A DNA stretch of 64,000 nucleotides, from contig NZ_JAANNO010000003.1 in NCBI RefSeq assembly GCF_011250645.1, positions 186,001-250,000 on the forward strand, in the 5' to 3' direction. This DNA comes from Motilibacter aurantiacus (lineage in GTDB: Bacteria > Actinomycetota > Actinomycetes > Motilibacterales > Motilibacteraceae). A program made the translations under genes and the position numbers. Positions within the stretch are counted from its first letter, which is position 1. The number at the start of each line of letters is the position of its first letter. Of the stretch, positions 10,255 through 18,994 are shown piece after piece. The notes under the pieces are model-generated. The model was not told the origin of the DNA, searched no databases, and saw nothing but the letters and a program-made list of their open reading frames with translations.

Positions 10255-11330
10255 GCACACGCCGGCACGACGACGAGCACGCGGCCGCCCGGCCGGACGA
10301 CGTGGCACGGCTGCGTCGAGCACTGGAAAGGGAAGCGACCATGGTGGAGCCGAGCGGCAACGGGCTGGAGCGGATCCGGGAGCGCACGGGACGGCCGTGG
10401 TGGCGCTCCCCGGCGGCGGCGGTCTCGACGGCGGTCGTCGCCGTGCTCGCCGCCGGCGCCGTGGGGATCGGGATCGGGACGCTGGCCGGGAACGACGGCG
10501 ACGACCGCAACGAGCCCGCGGCCGACCCGATCAACGCGACCGGCCCGGTCGAGGTGACCACGCAGCCGGCCCTCCCGCCGGCCCCGGCGTCCCCGGCGCC
10601 GACCCCGGAGGAGTCGACGCCCGCGCCGAGCGACGGCGCGGTCCCCGTCTACTTCGTCAAGGACGACGGCGACACGCCGCGGCTCTACCGGGAGTTCCAC
10701 CGGGTGCGGGCGTCCAGCGGTGACGGCGCCCTGGTGCGGGCCGCGCTGCAGGAGATGGCCGGGGAGCCCGCCGACCCCGACTACCGCTCCCTCTGGGCCG
10801 GCATGGCCGTCGCGTCGTACGAGCGCTCGGGCGGCACGGCCACGGTCACCTTCGACGCGGCGGGCCGGGAGCCGGCCGCCGAGGAGGACGGCGACCCGAT
10901 CGACGTCGCCGTGCAACAGGTCGTCTACACCGTCACCGCTGTCGAGCAGGACGCGGCGCTGGCCGTCACCGTCGTGGTCGACGGGCAGGAGGTCGCCGCA
11001 GGCGCGACACGCGGGGAGGAGAGCGACGTCGCCGGGCTGGTCTGGCTCACGTCGCCCGAGCAGGGGGCGACCGTCTCCGGGCAGGTGCGCCTCGAGGGCG
11101 TGGCCTCGGTGTTCGAGGCGACGGTCGGCTGGGAGGCCCGCCAGGGCGGCGAGGTGGTCGAGAGCGGGTTCGCGACCGCGACGGAGGCCGGGCCGGGCCG
11201 GGGCACGTGGAGCGCGACGGTGGAGCTGCCGGCGGGCCGCTACGAGCTGCGGGCCTTCGCCCCGGACGAGAGCGGGCTCGAGGGCGAGGGCGTGCTCGGC
11301 GAGGACACCAAGGAGGTCGTCGTCCGGTAG
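10251..11330 (+). CDS. membrane-anchored GerMN/Gmad2 domain protein
   Basis: A 359-residue protein translationally coupled to the sigma gene by GTGA. Residues 1-50 are cytoplasmic and charged, with an RLRRALEREATMVEPS segment like that found in sigma-linked partners. One membrane helix (AAAVSTAVVAVLAAGAVGIG) follows, then a Pro/Thr-rich linker, a GerMN domain (VPVYFVKDDGDTPRLYREFH to VQQVVYTVTAV) and a C-terminal Gmad2 immunoglobulin-like domain (VWLTSPEQGATVSGQVRLEG onward). GerMN domains occur in spore germination proteins, but here the setting suggests an envelope sensor controlling the sigma factor (inference). Confidence 0.85.
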   Translation: MSTRRHDDEHAAARPDDVARLRRALEREATMVEPSGNGLERIRERTGRPWWRSPAAAVSTAVVAVLAAGAVGIGIGTLAGNDGDDRNEPAADPINATGPVEVTTQPALPPAPASPAPTPEESTPAPSDGAVPVYFVKDDGDTPRLYREFHRVRASSGDGALVRAALQEMAGEPADPDYRSLWAGMAVASYERSGGTATVTFDAAGREPAAEEDGDPIDVAVQQVVYTVTAVEQDAALAVTVVVDGQEVAAGATRGEESDVAGLVWLTSPEQGATVSGQVRLEGVASVFEATVGWEARQGGEVVESGFATATEAGPGRGTWSATVELPAGRYELRAFAPDESGLEGEGVLGEDTKEVVVR

Positions 11331-11352
11331 CGGCGGCGCGGGGGGGCGCGCG

Positions 11353-12093
11353 TCAGCTCCAGCGGGCGGTGCGGCTGAGCACCACGGCGGACGCCACCGC
11401 CCCGGCGGTGGACGTGCGCAGCACGCTCGGCCCGAGCCGGTACGCCCCGGCCCCCGCTGCCCCGAACGCGGCGATCTCCTCCGGAGCGACCCCGCCCTCC
11501 GGGCCCACGACGAGGACGACGTCCCCGGCCGGCGGCACCTGGACGTCGGCGAGCGGCGCGGATGCCTCCTCGTGCAGCACCGCGCCGAGTGCGGCGCCGG
11601 CGAGCAGCCGCGCCACGTCCGTGGTCGAGGCCGGCTCGGTCACCTCGGCGAAGCGCGCGCGCCGGGCCTGCTTGCCGGCCTCGCGAGCGGTGGCCCGCCA
11701 GCGGGCCAGGGACTTGGCCGCCCGGTCCCCGCGCCACTGCACCACGCAGCGCGCGGCCTGCCAGGGGATCACGATGTCGGCGCCGACCTCGCTGAGCGCC
11801 TCGACGGCGAGCTCGGCCCGCTCGCCCTTCGGCAGCGCCTGGACGACGACCAGCCTCGGGGCGGGGTCGGGGTCGACCGCGAGATCGTGCAGGTCGACGT
11901 GGATCGAGTCCTTGCCCGTCGCCGCGACGACGCCGCGACCCCGCGTGCCCGAGCCGTCGACGAGCTCGACCGGCTCGCCCACCCTGAGGCGGCGTACGGT
12001 CGCGGCGTGCCGCCCCTCCGGCCCGTCGACGAGGACCGGCCCGGGCCGCGCGGCGAGCCGCTCGCCGGGCACGACGAAGACCGGAGCGGTCAC
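11353..12093 (-). CDS. rsmE: 16S rRNA m3U1498 methyltransferase RsmE
   Basis: A 246-residue SPOUT methyltransferase that methylates N3 of U1498 in the 30S subunit. The N-terminal PUA-like region is followed by the knotted SAM-binding domain with VVGPEGGVAPEE and LGPSVLRTSTA. The family usually has RTETA in the last motif; the Ser in place of Glu is a small departure. The start overlaps the dnaJ stop by ATGA, so it is the third gene of hrcA-dnaJ-rsmE. It converges on the GerMN gene with a 22-base gap. Confidence 0.94.
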   Translation of the reverse strand: MTAPVFVVPGERLAARPGPVLVDGPEGRHAATVRRLRVGEPVELVDGSGTRGRGVVAATGKDSIHVDLHDLAVDPDPAPRLVVVQALPKGERAELAVEALSEVGADIVIPWQAARCVVQWRGDRAAKSLARWRATAREAGKQARRARFAEVTEPASTTDVARLLAGAALGAVLHEEASAPLADVQVPPAGDVVLVVGPEGGVAPEEIAAFGAAGAGAYRLGPSVLRTSTAGAVASAVVLSRTARWS

Positions 12094-13241
12094 CGCCCGT
12101 TGAACGCGTCGCGCAGCCGGGCGAAGAAGCCCTGCTGGCCGGGGCCGAACTGGCCGACGGGCCGGTCCTCACCGCGGCTCTTCGCGAACTGACGGAGCAG
12201 CTCGGCCTGGTGGTCGTCGAGCTTGGTCGGCACCTGCACGTCGACGTGGATGAGCAGGTCACCGCGGCCGGACCCGCGCAGGTGCTGGACGCCGCGCTCG
12301 TGCAGCGGGATGACCTGCCCGGGCTGCGTGCCGGGGCGGATGTCGATCGACTCCGAGCCGTCGAGCGTCTCGAGGTCCACCCGCGTGCCGAGCGCGGCCG
12401 CGGTCATCGGCAGCGTGACCGTGCAGTGCAGGTCGTCGCCGTGCCGGGTGAACAGCGCGTGCGGGCGCTCGACGATCTCCACGTAGAGGTCGCCGGCGGG
12501 GCCGGCGCCCGGGCCGACCTCCCCCTCGCCGGTCAGCTGGATGCGGGTGCCGCTGTCGACGCCGGCGGGGATCTTGATGGTGAGCGAGCGCCGGGTGCGG
12601 ACCCGGCCGTCGCCGTCGCACTCGGGGCAGGGGTGCGGGATCACGCTGCCGGTGGCCTGGCAGTTGACGCAGGGCCGGGTGGTCATGACCTGGCCGAGGA
12701 ACGAGCGGGTCACGTGCTGGGTCTCGCCACGGCCCTTGCAGATCGGGCACACCTCGAGGCTGGTGCCCTCTGCGGTGCCCTCGCCGTGGCAGGTGGGGCA
12801 GGCGACCGCGGTGTCGATCTGGAGCTCGCGGGTGGCGCCGAAGGCCGTCTCCTGCAGGTCGAGCTCGAGCCGGATCAGCGCGTCCTGGCCGCGCCGCTGG
12901 CGGGTGCGCGGCCCGCGCCCGCCCGGCCCCCCGGCCGCCGCGTTGAAGAACGCGTCCATGATGTCGCTGAAGCCGAACCCGGCCCCGAAGCCGGCGCCGC
13001 CGGGCATGCTCGGGTCGCCGCCGAGGTCGTAGCGCTCGCGCTTGGCGGGGTCGGAGAGCACCTCGTAGGCGCGCGTGACCTCCTTGAACCGCTCCTGCGT
13101 GTCCGGGTCGGGGTTGACGTCCGGGTGCAGCTCACGGGCGAGCCTGCGGTATGCCCGCTTGATGTCGTCGGCCGAGGCGTCCCGCGAGACGCCCAGCAGG
13201 GTGTAGTAGTCCGTTGCCGGCTCTGAGAAAGGCACCGTCAC
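12090..13241 (-). CDS. dnaJ: chaperone DnaJ
   Basis: A 383-residue Hsp40 co-chaperone that stimulates DnaK ATPase. It has a J domain with HPD ([11 protein letters not shown]), a Gly/Phe-rich linker, a zinc-finger region with four repeats ([32 protein letters not shown]; the third is off consensus) and a C-terminal substrate-binding domain. The GTG at 13241 overlaps the hrcA stop as GTGA; reading further upstream in this frame is antisense-like noise. Co-transcription with hrcA under CIRCE predicts heat induction. This is the dnaJ2-type copy that accompanies hrcA in actinobacteria. Confidence 0.96.
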   Translation of the reverse strand: MTVPFSEPATDYYTLLGVSRDASADDIKRAYRRLARELHPDVNPDPDTQERFKEVTRAYEVLSDPAKRERYDLGGDPSMPGGAGFGAGFGFSDIMDAFFNAAAGGPGGRGPRTRQRRGQDALIRLELDLQETAFGATRELQIDTAVACPTCHGEGTAEGTSLEVCPICKGRGETQHVTRSFLGQVMTTRPCVNCQATGSVIPHPCPECDGDGRVRTRRSLTIKIPAGVDSGTRIQLTGEGEVGPGAGPAGDLYVEIVERPHALFTRHGDDLHCTVTLPMTAAALGTRVDLETLDGSESIDIRPGTQPGQVIPLHERGVQHLRGSGRGDLLIHVDVQVPTKLDDHQAELLRQFAKSRGEDRPVGQFGPGQQGFFARLRDAFNGR

Positions 13242-14254
13242 GACTCCGCGAGTATCTGGCTGACATAGCGCGCGACGGCGCGGACCGCGCCCATCGTCGA
13301 GGGATAGTCCATGCGCATCGGGCCGAGGACGCCGATGCCGCCGAGGGCCTGGTCGCCCCGGCCGTAGCTCGTGCTGACGACCGCGGTCGTCGTGAGCCCC
13401 TCCGGGTTCTCCGACCCGATCCGCACGGTGAGCGCCGTGGGGCTGGTCGCCTCCCCGACGAGGCGCAGGAGCACGACCTGCTCCTCGAGCGCCTCGAGCA
13501 CGGGGCGGATCGTGTAGGGGAAGTCCTGCCCGAAGCGCGCCAGGTTCGAGGCGCCGGCCAGCACGACCCGCTCCTCGCGCGTCTCGACCACCATCTCCAG
13601 CAGCGCGGACACCACTGCGGTGACCGCGGGCCGGTCCTGCTCGGCGAACTGCTCGGCGAGCTGCTCGACCCCGTCGGGCACCTGTGCGAGGCGGACTCCC
13701 GCGATCGCCGCGTTGAGCCGGGTGCGCAGCCCGCCGACGAGCTCGTCGGAGACCGTCGCGTGGGACTCCACGACGCGCTGCTCGACGCGGCCGGTGTCGG
13801 TGATGAGCACGAGCAGCAGCCGGTTGGCGCCGAGCGCCACGACCTCGACGTGCCGCACGGAGGAGCGGCTGAGCGAGGGGTACTGGACGACGGCGACCTG
13901 CCGGGTCAGCTGCGCGAGCAGCCGCACGGTCCGGGCCACCACGTCGTCGAGGTCGAGCGAGCCGTCGAGGAATGCCTGGATCGCCCGGCGCTCCGGCGAC
14001 GAGAGCGGCTTGACCGAGCTGAGCCGGTCGACGAAGAGCCGGTAGCCCTTGTCGGTGGGGACGCGGCCGGCGCTCGTGTGGGGCTGGGCGATGTAGCCCT
14101 CCTCCTCGAGCGCGGCCATGTCGTTGCGGATCGTCGCCGGGGACACCCCGAGGTTGTGCCGCTCGACCAGTGCCTTGGAGCCCACGGGCTCCTCGGTGCG
14201 CACGTAGTCCTCGACGATCGCCCGGAGGACGGCGAGCCTGCGCTCCTCGGTCAC
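13238..14254 (-). CDS. hrcA: heat-shock repressor HrcA
   Basis: A 338-residue repressor of CIRCE-controlled chaperone genes. The N-terminal winged helix ([20 protein letters not shown], then [20 protein letters not shown]) and the following [15 protein letters not shown] are diagnostic. The GTG at 14254 has GGGAGGT 5 bases upstream, preferable to the open frame back to 14281. A CIRCE operator 45 bases upstream indicates autoregulation of hrcA-dnaJ-rsmE. Confidence 0.97.
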   Translation of the reverse strand: MTEERRLAVLRAIVEDYVRTEEPVGSKALVERHNLGVSPATIRNDMAALEEEGYIAQPHTSAGRVPTDKGYRLFVDRLSSVKPLSSPERRAIQAFLDGSLDLDDVVARTVRLLAQLTRQVAVVQYPSLSRSSVRHVEVVALGANRLLLVLITDTGRVEQRVVESHATVSDELVGGLRTRLNAAIAGVRLAQVPDGVEQLAEQFAEQDRPAVTAVVSALLEMVVETREERVVLAGASNLARFGQDFPYTIRPVLEALEEQVVLLRLVGEATSPTALTVRIGSENPEGLTTTAVVSTSYGRGDQALGGIGVLGPMRMDYPSTMGAVRAVARYVSQILAES

Positions 14255-14298
14255 AGCACCTCCCGCTCGTCCGGCCAGCACCGTCGGTCACGCAGGGC

Positions 14299-14325
14299 CT
14301 GGCACTCTCCTGCGGCAAGTGCCAA
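14299..14325 (-). promoter_or_regulatory. CIRCE operator
   Basis: CTGGCACTC, nine bases, AAGTGCCAA: this matches the CIRCE consensus TTAGCACTC-N9-GAGTGCTAA with the exact 9-base spacer and 7-bp core arms. It lies upstream of hrcA and is the binding site expected for HrcA. Confidence 0.92.
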
Positions 14326-14429
14326 TGCTACGCGGGAAGCGCCTCTCGTGCCGGGCGCGTGCAGAGGACCCGAGCGGGCCGGCGGCGCGCCGCCACCGCC
14401 CCGGCCGAGGTCGCGGCTACGGTCCCGGG

Positions 14430-15242
14430 GTGCTCCCGTACGGCCCGTCCGCCCTGCCCTCGGCCCCGCGCAAGGTGCCACCCCCCGAGGTTCCGGCCGA
14501 CCTCGACCTCGTGGTCGAGGACGCCGTGACCGGCTTCTGCGGAGCGGTGGTCGCGGTGGAGAAGCAGCCGGAGGGCACCGTGATCGTGCTCGAGGACCGG
14601 CACGGCAAGCGCCGTTCCTTCCCGGCCGGGCCGGGCTTCCTCCTCGAGGGCAAGCCCGTACGCCTCGTCCGCCCCGTGAAGGCCGTCCCCACGCGGGCCA
14701 CCCGCACCGCCTCCGGCTCGGTCGCCGTCCACGGCCAGCGCGCCCGCGTCGCGCGCGGCAGCCGGATCTGGGTGGAGGGCAAGCACGACGCCGAGCTGGT
14801 GGAGAAGGTCTGGGGCGACGACCTGCGCATCGAGGGCGTCGTCGTCGAGATGCTCGACGGGGTCGACGAGCTGCCCGCCCAGCTGGCCGAGTTCGGCCCC
14901 ACCGCGAGCAGCCGGGTCGGCGTGCTCGTGGACCACCTGGTGAGCGGGAGCAAGGAGAGCCGGATCGCCGCTCAGGCCCGCTCGCCGCACGTGCTCGTCC
15001 TGGGCCATCCGTACGTCGACGTCTGGCAGGCCGTCCGGCCCGCCGTCCTCGGGATCGCCGCCTGGCCGGACGTCCCTCGCGGCGTGCCGTGGAAGGAGGG
15101 GGTCTGCGCGGCGCTCGGCTGGCCGGTCGACCCGCCGGCGGCCTGGCGTCGGATCCTCGGCTCGGTCAGGACCTACGCCGACCTCGAGCCCTCGCTGCTC
15201 GGGCGCGTCGAGGAGCTGATCGACTTCGTCACCGCGAGCTGA
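14430..15242 (+). CDS. DUF3097 family protein
   Basis: A 270-residue actinobacterial protein of unknown function. The first 60 residues form a small beta domain (VTGFCGAVVAVEKQ, TVIVLEDRHGKRRSF). The middle part has RIWVEGKHDAELVEKVWGDD and later RVGVLVDHLVSGSKESRIA, which resembles a TOPRIM-like Glu...Asp arrangement (resemblance only). The GTG at 14430 is chosen as the start of the conserved part; the open frame upstream runs over the CIRCE operator. It is divergent from hrcA. Confidence 0.8.
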   Translation: MLPYGPSALPSAPRKVPPPEVPADLDLVVEDAVTGFCGAVVAVEKQPEGTVIVLEDRHGKRRSFPAGPGFLLEGKPVRLVRPVKAVPTRATRTASGSVAVHGQRARVARGSRIWVEGKHDAELVEKVWGDDLRIEGVVVEMLDGVDELPAQLAEFGPTASSRVGVLVDHLVSGSKESRIAAQARSPHVLVLGHPYVDVWQAVRPAVLGIAAWPDVPRGVPWKEGVCAALGWPVDPPAAWRRILGSVRTYADLEPSLLGRVEELIDFVTAS

Positions 15243-15387
15243 CTCCCGCGGTATCACCGGCCCGGCCCCCCGCATCCGCTCCTCGACGTTCCGGGGTGAC
15301 GCAGCAGGCCCGGCGCGGGGACCTCGGTCCCTCGCGCCGGCGTCGGGCTGATGGGACACTCCCGGGAATCGCGAGGGAAGGAAGCAC

Positions 15388-16038
15388 ATGACCGACAGCC
15401 CCGAGGGCCAGCCCCAGCCCGGGATCGACTACAGCAAGCGGCCCGCCGCGGGCCAGGCGGGCGGGCAGGCGACCCCCGGGCCGGCGTACGAGCAGCCGGC
15501 GTACGGCCAGGCGGCCTACGGGCAGCCGGCGTACGGCCAGCCGGCCTACGGGCAGCAGGGCTACGGCCAGCCCGGCCAGCAGGGCTACGGCCAGCAGGCG
15601 TACGGCCAGCCCGCAGCCGGAGCCCCCGCGGGCTACGGCGGCCCGGGCGGCTACCCGAACGGGCTGCTCGGCCAGGGCCAGCTCGCACCCAACGACGAGA
15701 AGGTGTGGGGGCTCATCGCCCACCTGTCCGGCTTCATCGGCGTCGTCATCGGCTTCAGCTTCATCGGCCCGCTGGTCGTGCTGCTCGTCCAGGGCAACAA
15801 GTCCCCGTTCGTGCGGCGGCACGCCGTCGAGGCGCTGAACCTGCACATCGCGCTGACGATCCTGGCCGTGGTCGGGGTCGTCCTCGCGGTCGTGACGCTC
15901 GGGCTGGGGCTGATCCTGGTGATCCCGCTGTTCATCGCGATGGGCATCTACGCCCTCGTCGTGATGATCCTGGGGGCGATCAAGGCCAACAACGGCGAGG
16001 ACTACCGCTACCCGCTCAACTGGCGGCTGGTGAAGTAG
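15388..16038 (+). CDS. DUF4870 membrane protein with Gly-Tyr-Gln repeat N terminus
   Basis: A 216-residue protein. Residues 20-90 are low-complexity repeats of the AYGQPAYGQ type. The remainder is a DUF4870 domain: [15 protein letters not shown], then about three hydrophobic segments and [17 protein letters not shown]. The ATG has GGAAGGA 6 bases upstream. The repeats are cytoplasmic in likely topology and resemble the tyrosine-rich disordered heads of several actinobacterial envelope proteins. Function unknown. Confidence 0.85.
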   Translation: MTDSPEGQPQPGIDYSKRPAAGQAGGQATPGPAYEQPAYGQAAYGQPAYGQPAYGQQGYGQPGQQGYGQQAYGQPAAGAPAGYGGPGGYPNGLLGQGQLAPNDEKVWGLIAHLSGFIGVVIGFSFIGPLVVLLVQGNKSPFVRRHAVEALNLHIALTILAVVGVVLAVVTLGLGLILVIPLFIAMGIYALVVMILGAIKANNGEDYRYPLNWRLVK

Positions 16039-16053
16039 GCCCGGCCCTTCGCG

Positions 16054-16089
16054 CGAACGGCGGTGCAGCAGTTGCTGCACCGCCGTTCG
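16054..16089. terminator. bidirectional terminator, 17-bp stem
   Basis: Bases 16054-16070 pair perfectly with 16073-16089 around a 2-base gap, and flanking GGCCCGG and CCGGGCC runs can extend the fold. It lies between the convergent DUF4870 and hemW genes. Confidence 0.85.
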
Positions 16090-16123
16090 ACGTCCGGGCC
16101 GGGCGGGCCGACGCGTCCGGCCG

Positions 16124-17341
16124 TCAGTCGACGAGGTCCCGCACCACGGCGTCGGCCAGGAGCCGGCCGCGCAGGGTCAGGGCCACCTGCCCCGCGTCGT
16201 ACGCGCCCGTGTCGAGCAGCCCCTCCCCCACCATGCGCTTGGCGGCCGCGGCCCCCTCGGGCCGCAGGTCGGCGAGCGGGTGGCCGGCGCGCAGCCGGGT
16301 GCCGAGCAGGAGGCGCTCGACCCGCCGGTCCTCGTCGGCCAGCACCTCGCGTGCCCGGGCCGGGCTGCGCCCGGCGGCGAGCGCGGACGCCCAGGCCGCC
16401 GGGTGCTTCTCGTTCCACCACCGGGTGCCGCCGACGTGGCTGTGCGCGCCCGGGCCGAAGCCCCACCAGTCCGCGCTGCGCCAGTAGAGGACGTTGTGCC
16501 GGCACTCGGCCCCCGGCCGGGCCCAGTTCGACAGCTCGTACCAGCCCAGGCCCGCCCCGGTGAGCAGCTCGTCGGCCAGCGCGTACTCGTCGGCCATGAG
16601 GTCGTCGTCCGGGACCGCGATCTCGCCGCGGCGTACCCGGGCCGCCAGCCGGGTGCCCTCCTCGACGATCAGCGCGTACGCCGACACGTGGTCCGGGCCG
16701 GCCGCGAGCGCCGCCTCGAGCGTGCCGCGCCAATCCGCCAGCGTCTCGCCCGGGGTCCCGTAGATCAGGTCGAGGCTGACCTGATCGAACCCGGCCTCCC
16801 GGGCCAGGGCGACGGCCTGCTGCGCGCGGCCCGGGGTGTGGCGCCGGTCCAGCGTGGCCAGCACGTGAGGCGTCGCGGACTGCATGCCGAACGAGACGCG
16901 GGTGAAGCCGGCGGCGCGTAGCTCGGTGAGGTAAGCCAGGTCGACGGAGTCGGGGTTCGCCTCGGTCGTCACCTCGGCTCCCGGTGCCAGGCCCAGCTCG
17001 TCGCGCACGGCCGCCAGCGCGGCGCCCAGGTCGGCCGGCGGCAGCAAGGTCGGGGTGCCGCCGCCGAAGAAGACCGTGGAGAGCGCCGGCGCGCGGCCGC
17101 CGAGCACCCGGGCCGCGAGGCGTGTCTCCTGCCGGATGCTGTCCACCCAGGTGGCCCGCGTGACCCCGGGCCCCAGCTCCTCGGCGGTGTAGGTGTTGAA
17201 GTCGCAGTAGCCGCAGCGCGTCGTGCAGTACGGCACGTGCAGGTAGGCGCCGAACGGCTGCTCCCCCAGCCGGGCCGCGGACGGCCCGGGAAGGGCGCCG
17301 TCGGAGGGCGCGGGCTGGCCGTCGGGGAGGGTGGAGGGCAC
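16124..17341 (-). CDS. hemW: heme chaperone HemW (radical-SAM, HemN-like)
   Basis: A 405-residue radical-SAM protein. The cluster motif is YCTTRCGYCDF (CxxxCxxC), followed by FFGGGTPTLL and a TEANPDSVD segment typical of the HemN/HemW group. HemW members bind heme and deliver it to target proteins rather than oxidising coproporphyrinogen. The GTG at 17341 starts the actinobacterial consensus VPSTLPDGQP; the frame continues upstream but is outside the family. It sits between lepA and hrcA as in most actinobacteria. Confidence 0.92.
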   Translation of the reverse strand: MPSTLPDGQPAPSDGALPGPSAARLGEQPFGAYLHVPYCTTRCGYCDFNTYTAEELGPGVTRATWVDSIRQETRLAARVLGGRAPALSTVFFGGGTPTLLPPADLGAALAAVRDELGLAPGAEVTTEANPDSVDLAYLTELRAAGFTRVSFGMQSATPHVLATLDRRHTPGRAQQAVALAREAGFDQVSLDLIYGTPGETLADWRGTLEAALAAGPDHVSAYALIVEEGTRLAARVRRGEIAVPDDDLMADEYALADELLTGAGLGWYELSNWARPGAECRHNVLYWRSADWWGFGPGAHSHVGGTRWWNEKHPAAWASALAAGRSPARAREVLADEDRRVERLLLGTRLRAGHPLADLRPEGAAAAKRMVGEGLLDTGAYDAGQVALTLRGRLLADAVVRDLVD

Positions 17342-17477
17342 GCACCATTGTTCCCCACGCGCCGGGCCACTGGCTTCGACGAGCGCCCGGATCGCGGCGC
17401 GGTGCATCTGGAGTGCCCGGCGCGACTCTGTAGAGCCGGAGGCGGAACCCCCCGCCGCAGCCTCGACGGAGCCCCGC

Positions 17478-17969
17478 ATGCGCACACACGTCTTCAGCGT
17501 CTACGTGGCCGCGGCCACCAGCCGGGTGTGGACCGCGCTGACCAGCCCGCAGGTCACGCCGCACTACTACTACGGGCTGCGCACGGAGTCCGACTGGAGC
17601 GTCGGGCACCCGGTCGCCTTCCGGGCGCCCGACGGCCTGCTCGTCGCGGCCGGCGAGGTGCTCCGGGTGGAGCGCGGCCGGGTGCTCATGTACTCCCTGG
17701 CCGACCCCGGCCACGACGACGGCCCGGTCGACCCGGACACGTCGGACCGCCGGCCGGCGACCTGGGTCTGCTTCGAGCTGCACCCGCGCGAGGACGGGCT
17801 CACCCGGCTGCGGCTGGTCGTCGACGAGCTCGAGTGCGGCTCGGAGGAGGAGGCGGACGAGACCGAGCTCGTGTGGTCCCGGCTGCTCGGCGGCCTCAAG
17901 GCCCTGCTCGAGGCCGGGGCCGTGGGCCTGCCGCGCCAGCGCGGCGCGGTCCTGCCCGAGAACGGGTGA
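17478..17969 (+). CDS. SRPBCC (AHSA1-like) ligand-binding protein
   Basis: A 163-residue START/Bet v1-fold protein. The N terminus (FSVYVAAATSRVWTALTSPQV) and the strands YYYGLRTESDWSVGHPVAF and RPATWVCFELHPREDGLTRL follow the AHSA1 pattern. Such proteins bind hydrophobic ligands; no ligand is implied here. It is divergent from hemW (136 bases apart) and ends 3 bases before the WYL regulator on the opposite strand, so the two convergent genes share no room for a terminator. Confidence 0.85.
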   Translation: MRTHVFSVYVAAATSRVWTALTSPQVTPHYYYGLRTESDWSVGHPVAFRAPDGLLVAAGEVLRVERGRVLMYSLADPGHDDGPVDPDTSDRRPATWVCFELHPREDGLTRLRLVVDELECGSEEEADETELVWSRLLGGLKALLEAGAVGLPRQRGAVLPENG

Positions 17970-17972
17970 CGC

Positions 17973-18953
17973 TCAGCCCCCGCTCGTGGCGGCCAGCTCG
18001 CCGGCCCGCTCACCGAGGCGCACGAGAGCGGCGGCCAGCTCCGGCGGCCCCTCCACCGCCAGCCGCAGGCCGGACGTCGCGGCGATCATGCTGATGCCGA
18101 CGGCGAGCCACTCCACCGAGTCCCCGATCGCGTGCAGCCTGCTGCGCTCGGGGCCGTCGGCCTCGAGCTCGCCCATGCCCGGCCACACCGCGGCGCGCGC
18201 CTGCTCCAACGGGGCAGCGATGCGGACGAGCGCCCGCGGCCGGTTGGGCACCGAGCGCAGGTTCTGCGCGACGTACGCCGCCGCGTCCTCGGCGGGCAGC
18301 TCACGGGGGGCGAAGCGGACCCCGTTGGCAAGCGGGCGCGTCACCCGGTCGACACGGAAGGTGCGCCAGGCGGCGCGCTGCAGGCACCAGGCGACGAGGT
18401 ACCACCGGCGCCCGCGCGAGACCAGGCGGTACGGCTCGACGAGGCGCGAGGTCTCCGTGCCGTCGTGGCCGGTGTAGGCGAACCGCAGCTGCTCCGAGCC
18501 CCGGCAGGCCTGCGCGATCGCGACCAGCACGTCGGCGTCCACCGACGGCCCGCTCCTGGCGAACACCGTCGGGACCGTCGCGTCCTGCACCGCGTTGACC
18601 CGGTGGCGCAGCCGTGGCGGCAGCACCTGCTGCAGCTTGGCCAGCGCCCGTAGCGAGGCCTCCTCGATCCCGGCCACGCCGCCCGCTGCGGTGCGCAGCC
18701 CGACCGCGATGGCCACGGCCTCCTCGTCGTCGAGCAGCAGTGGCGGGAGCTTGGCCCCGGCCGCGAGCCGGTAGCCGCCCTGCGCGCCGCGGGCGGTGTC
18801 CACCGGGTAGCCGAGCTCGCGCAGCCGCTCGACGTCGCGCCGCAAGGTGCGCGGGCTCACGTCCAGCCGCTCGGCCAGCTCGTTGCCGCCCCAGTGGCGG
18901 TACGTCTGCAGCAGCGACAACAGGCGCAGGATGCGGGCGGTGGGGTCGGACAT
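17973..18953 (-). CDS. WYL-domain transcriptional regulator
   Basis: A 326-residue DeoR/YafY-type regulator. An N-terminal helix-turn-helix (ELAERLDVSPRTLRRDVERL) is followed by a WYL domain with the motif RRWYLVAWCLQR and the RTFRVDRV strand, then a WCX tail. WYL domains bind small ligands or nucleic acid. The ATG at 18953 (MSDPTARIL) is preferred to one at 18971. It lies 41 bases past the lepA stop on the same strand and may be read through from lepA. Confidence 0.88.
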   Translation of the reverse strand: MSDPTARILRLLSLLQTYRHWGGNELAERLDVSPRTLRRDVERLRELGYPVDTARGAQGGYRLAAGAKLPPLLLDDEEAVAIAVGLRTAAGGVAGIEEASLRALAKLQQVLPPRLRHRVNAVQDATVPTVFARSGPSVDADVLVAIAQACRGSEQLRFAYTGHDGTETSRLVEPYRLVSRGRRWYLVAWCLQRAAWRTFRVDRVTRPLANGVRFAPRELPAEDAAAYVAQNLRSVPNRPRALVRIAAPLEQARAAVWPGMGELEADGPERSRLHAIGDSVEWLAVGISMIAATSGLRLAVEGPPELAAALVRLGERAGELAATSGG

Positions 18954-18994
18954 GCGCTCAGCGTCCCGCACTTTGTGGTCAGGACGTGACCGCT

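Noticed and set aside
12090-14318. Extending DnaJ to a 742-codon protein
   Set aside because: The extension lies inside hrcA; the GTGA overlap at 13241 and the J domain just after it fix the start.
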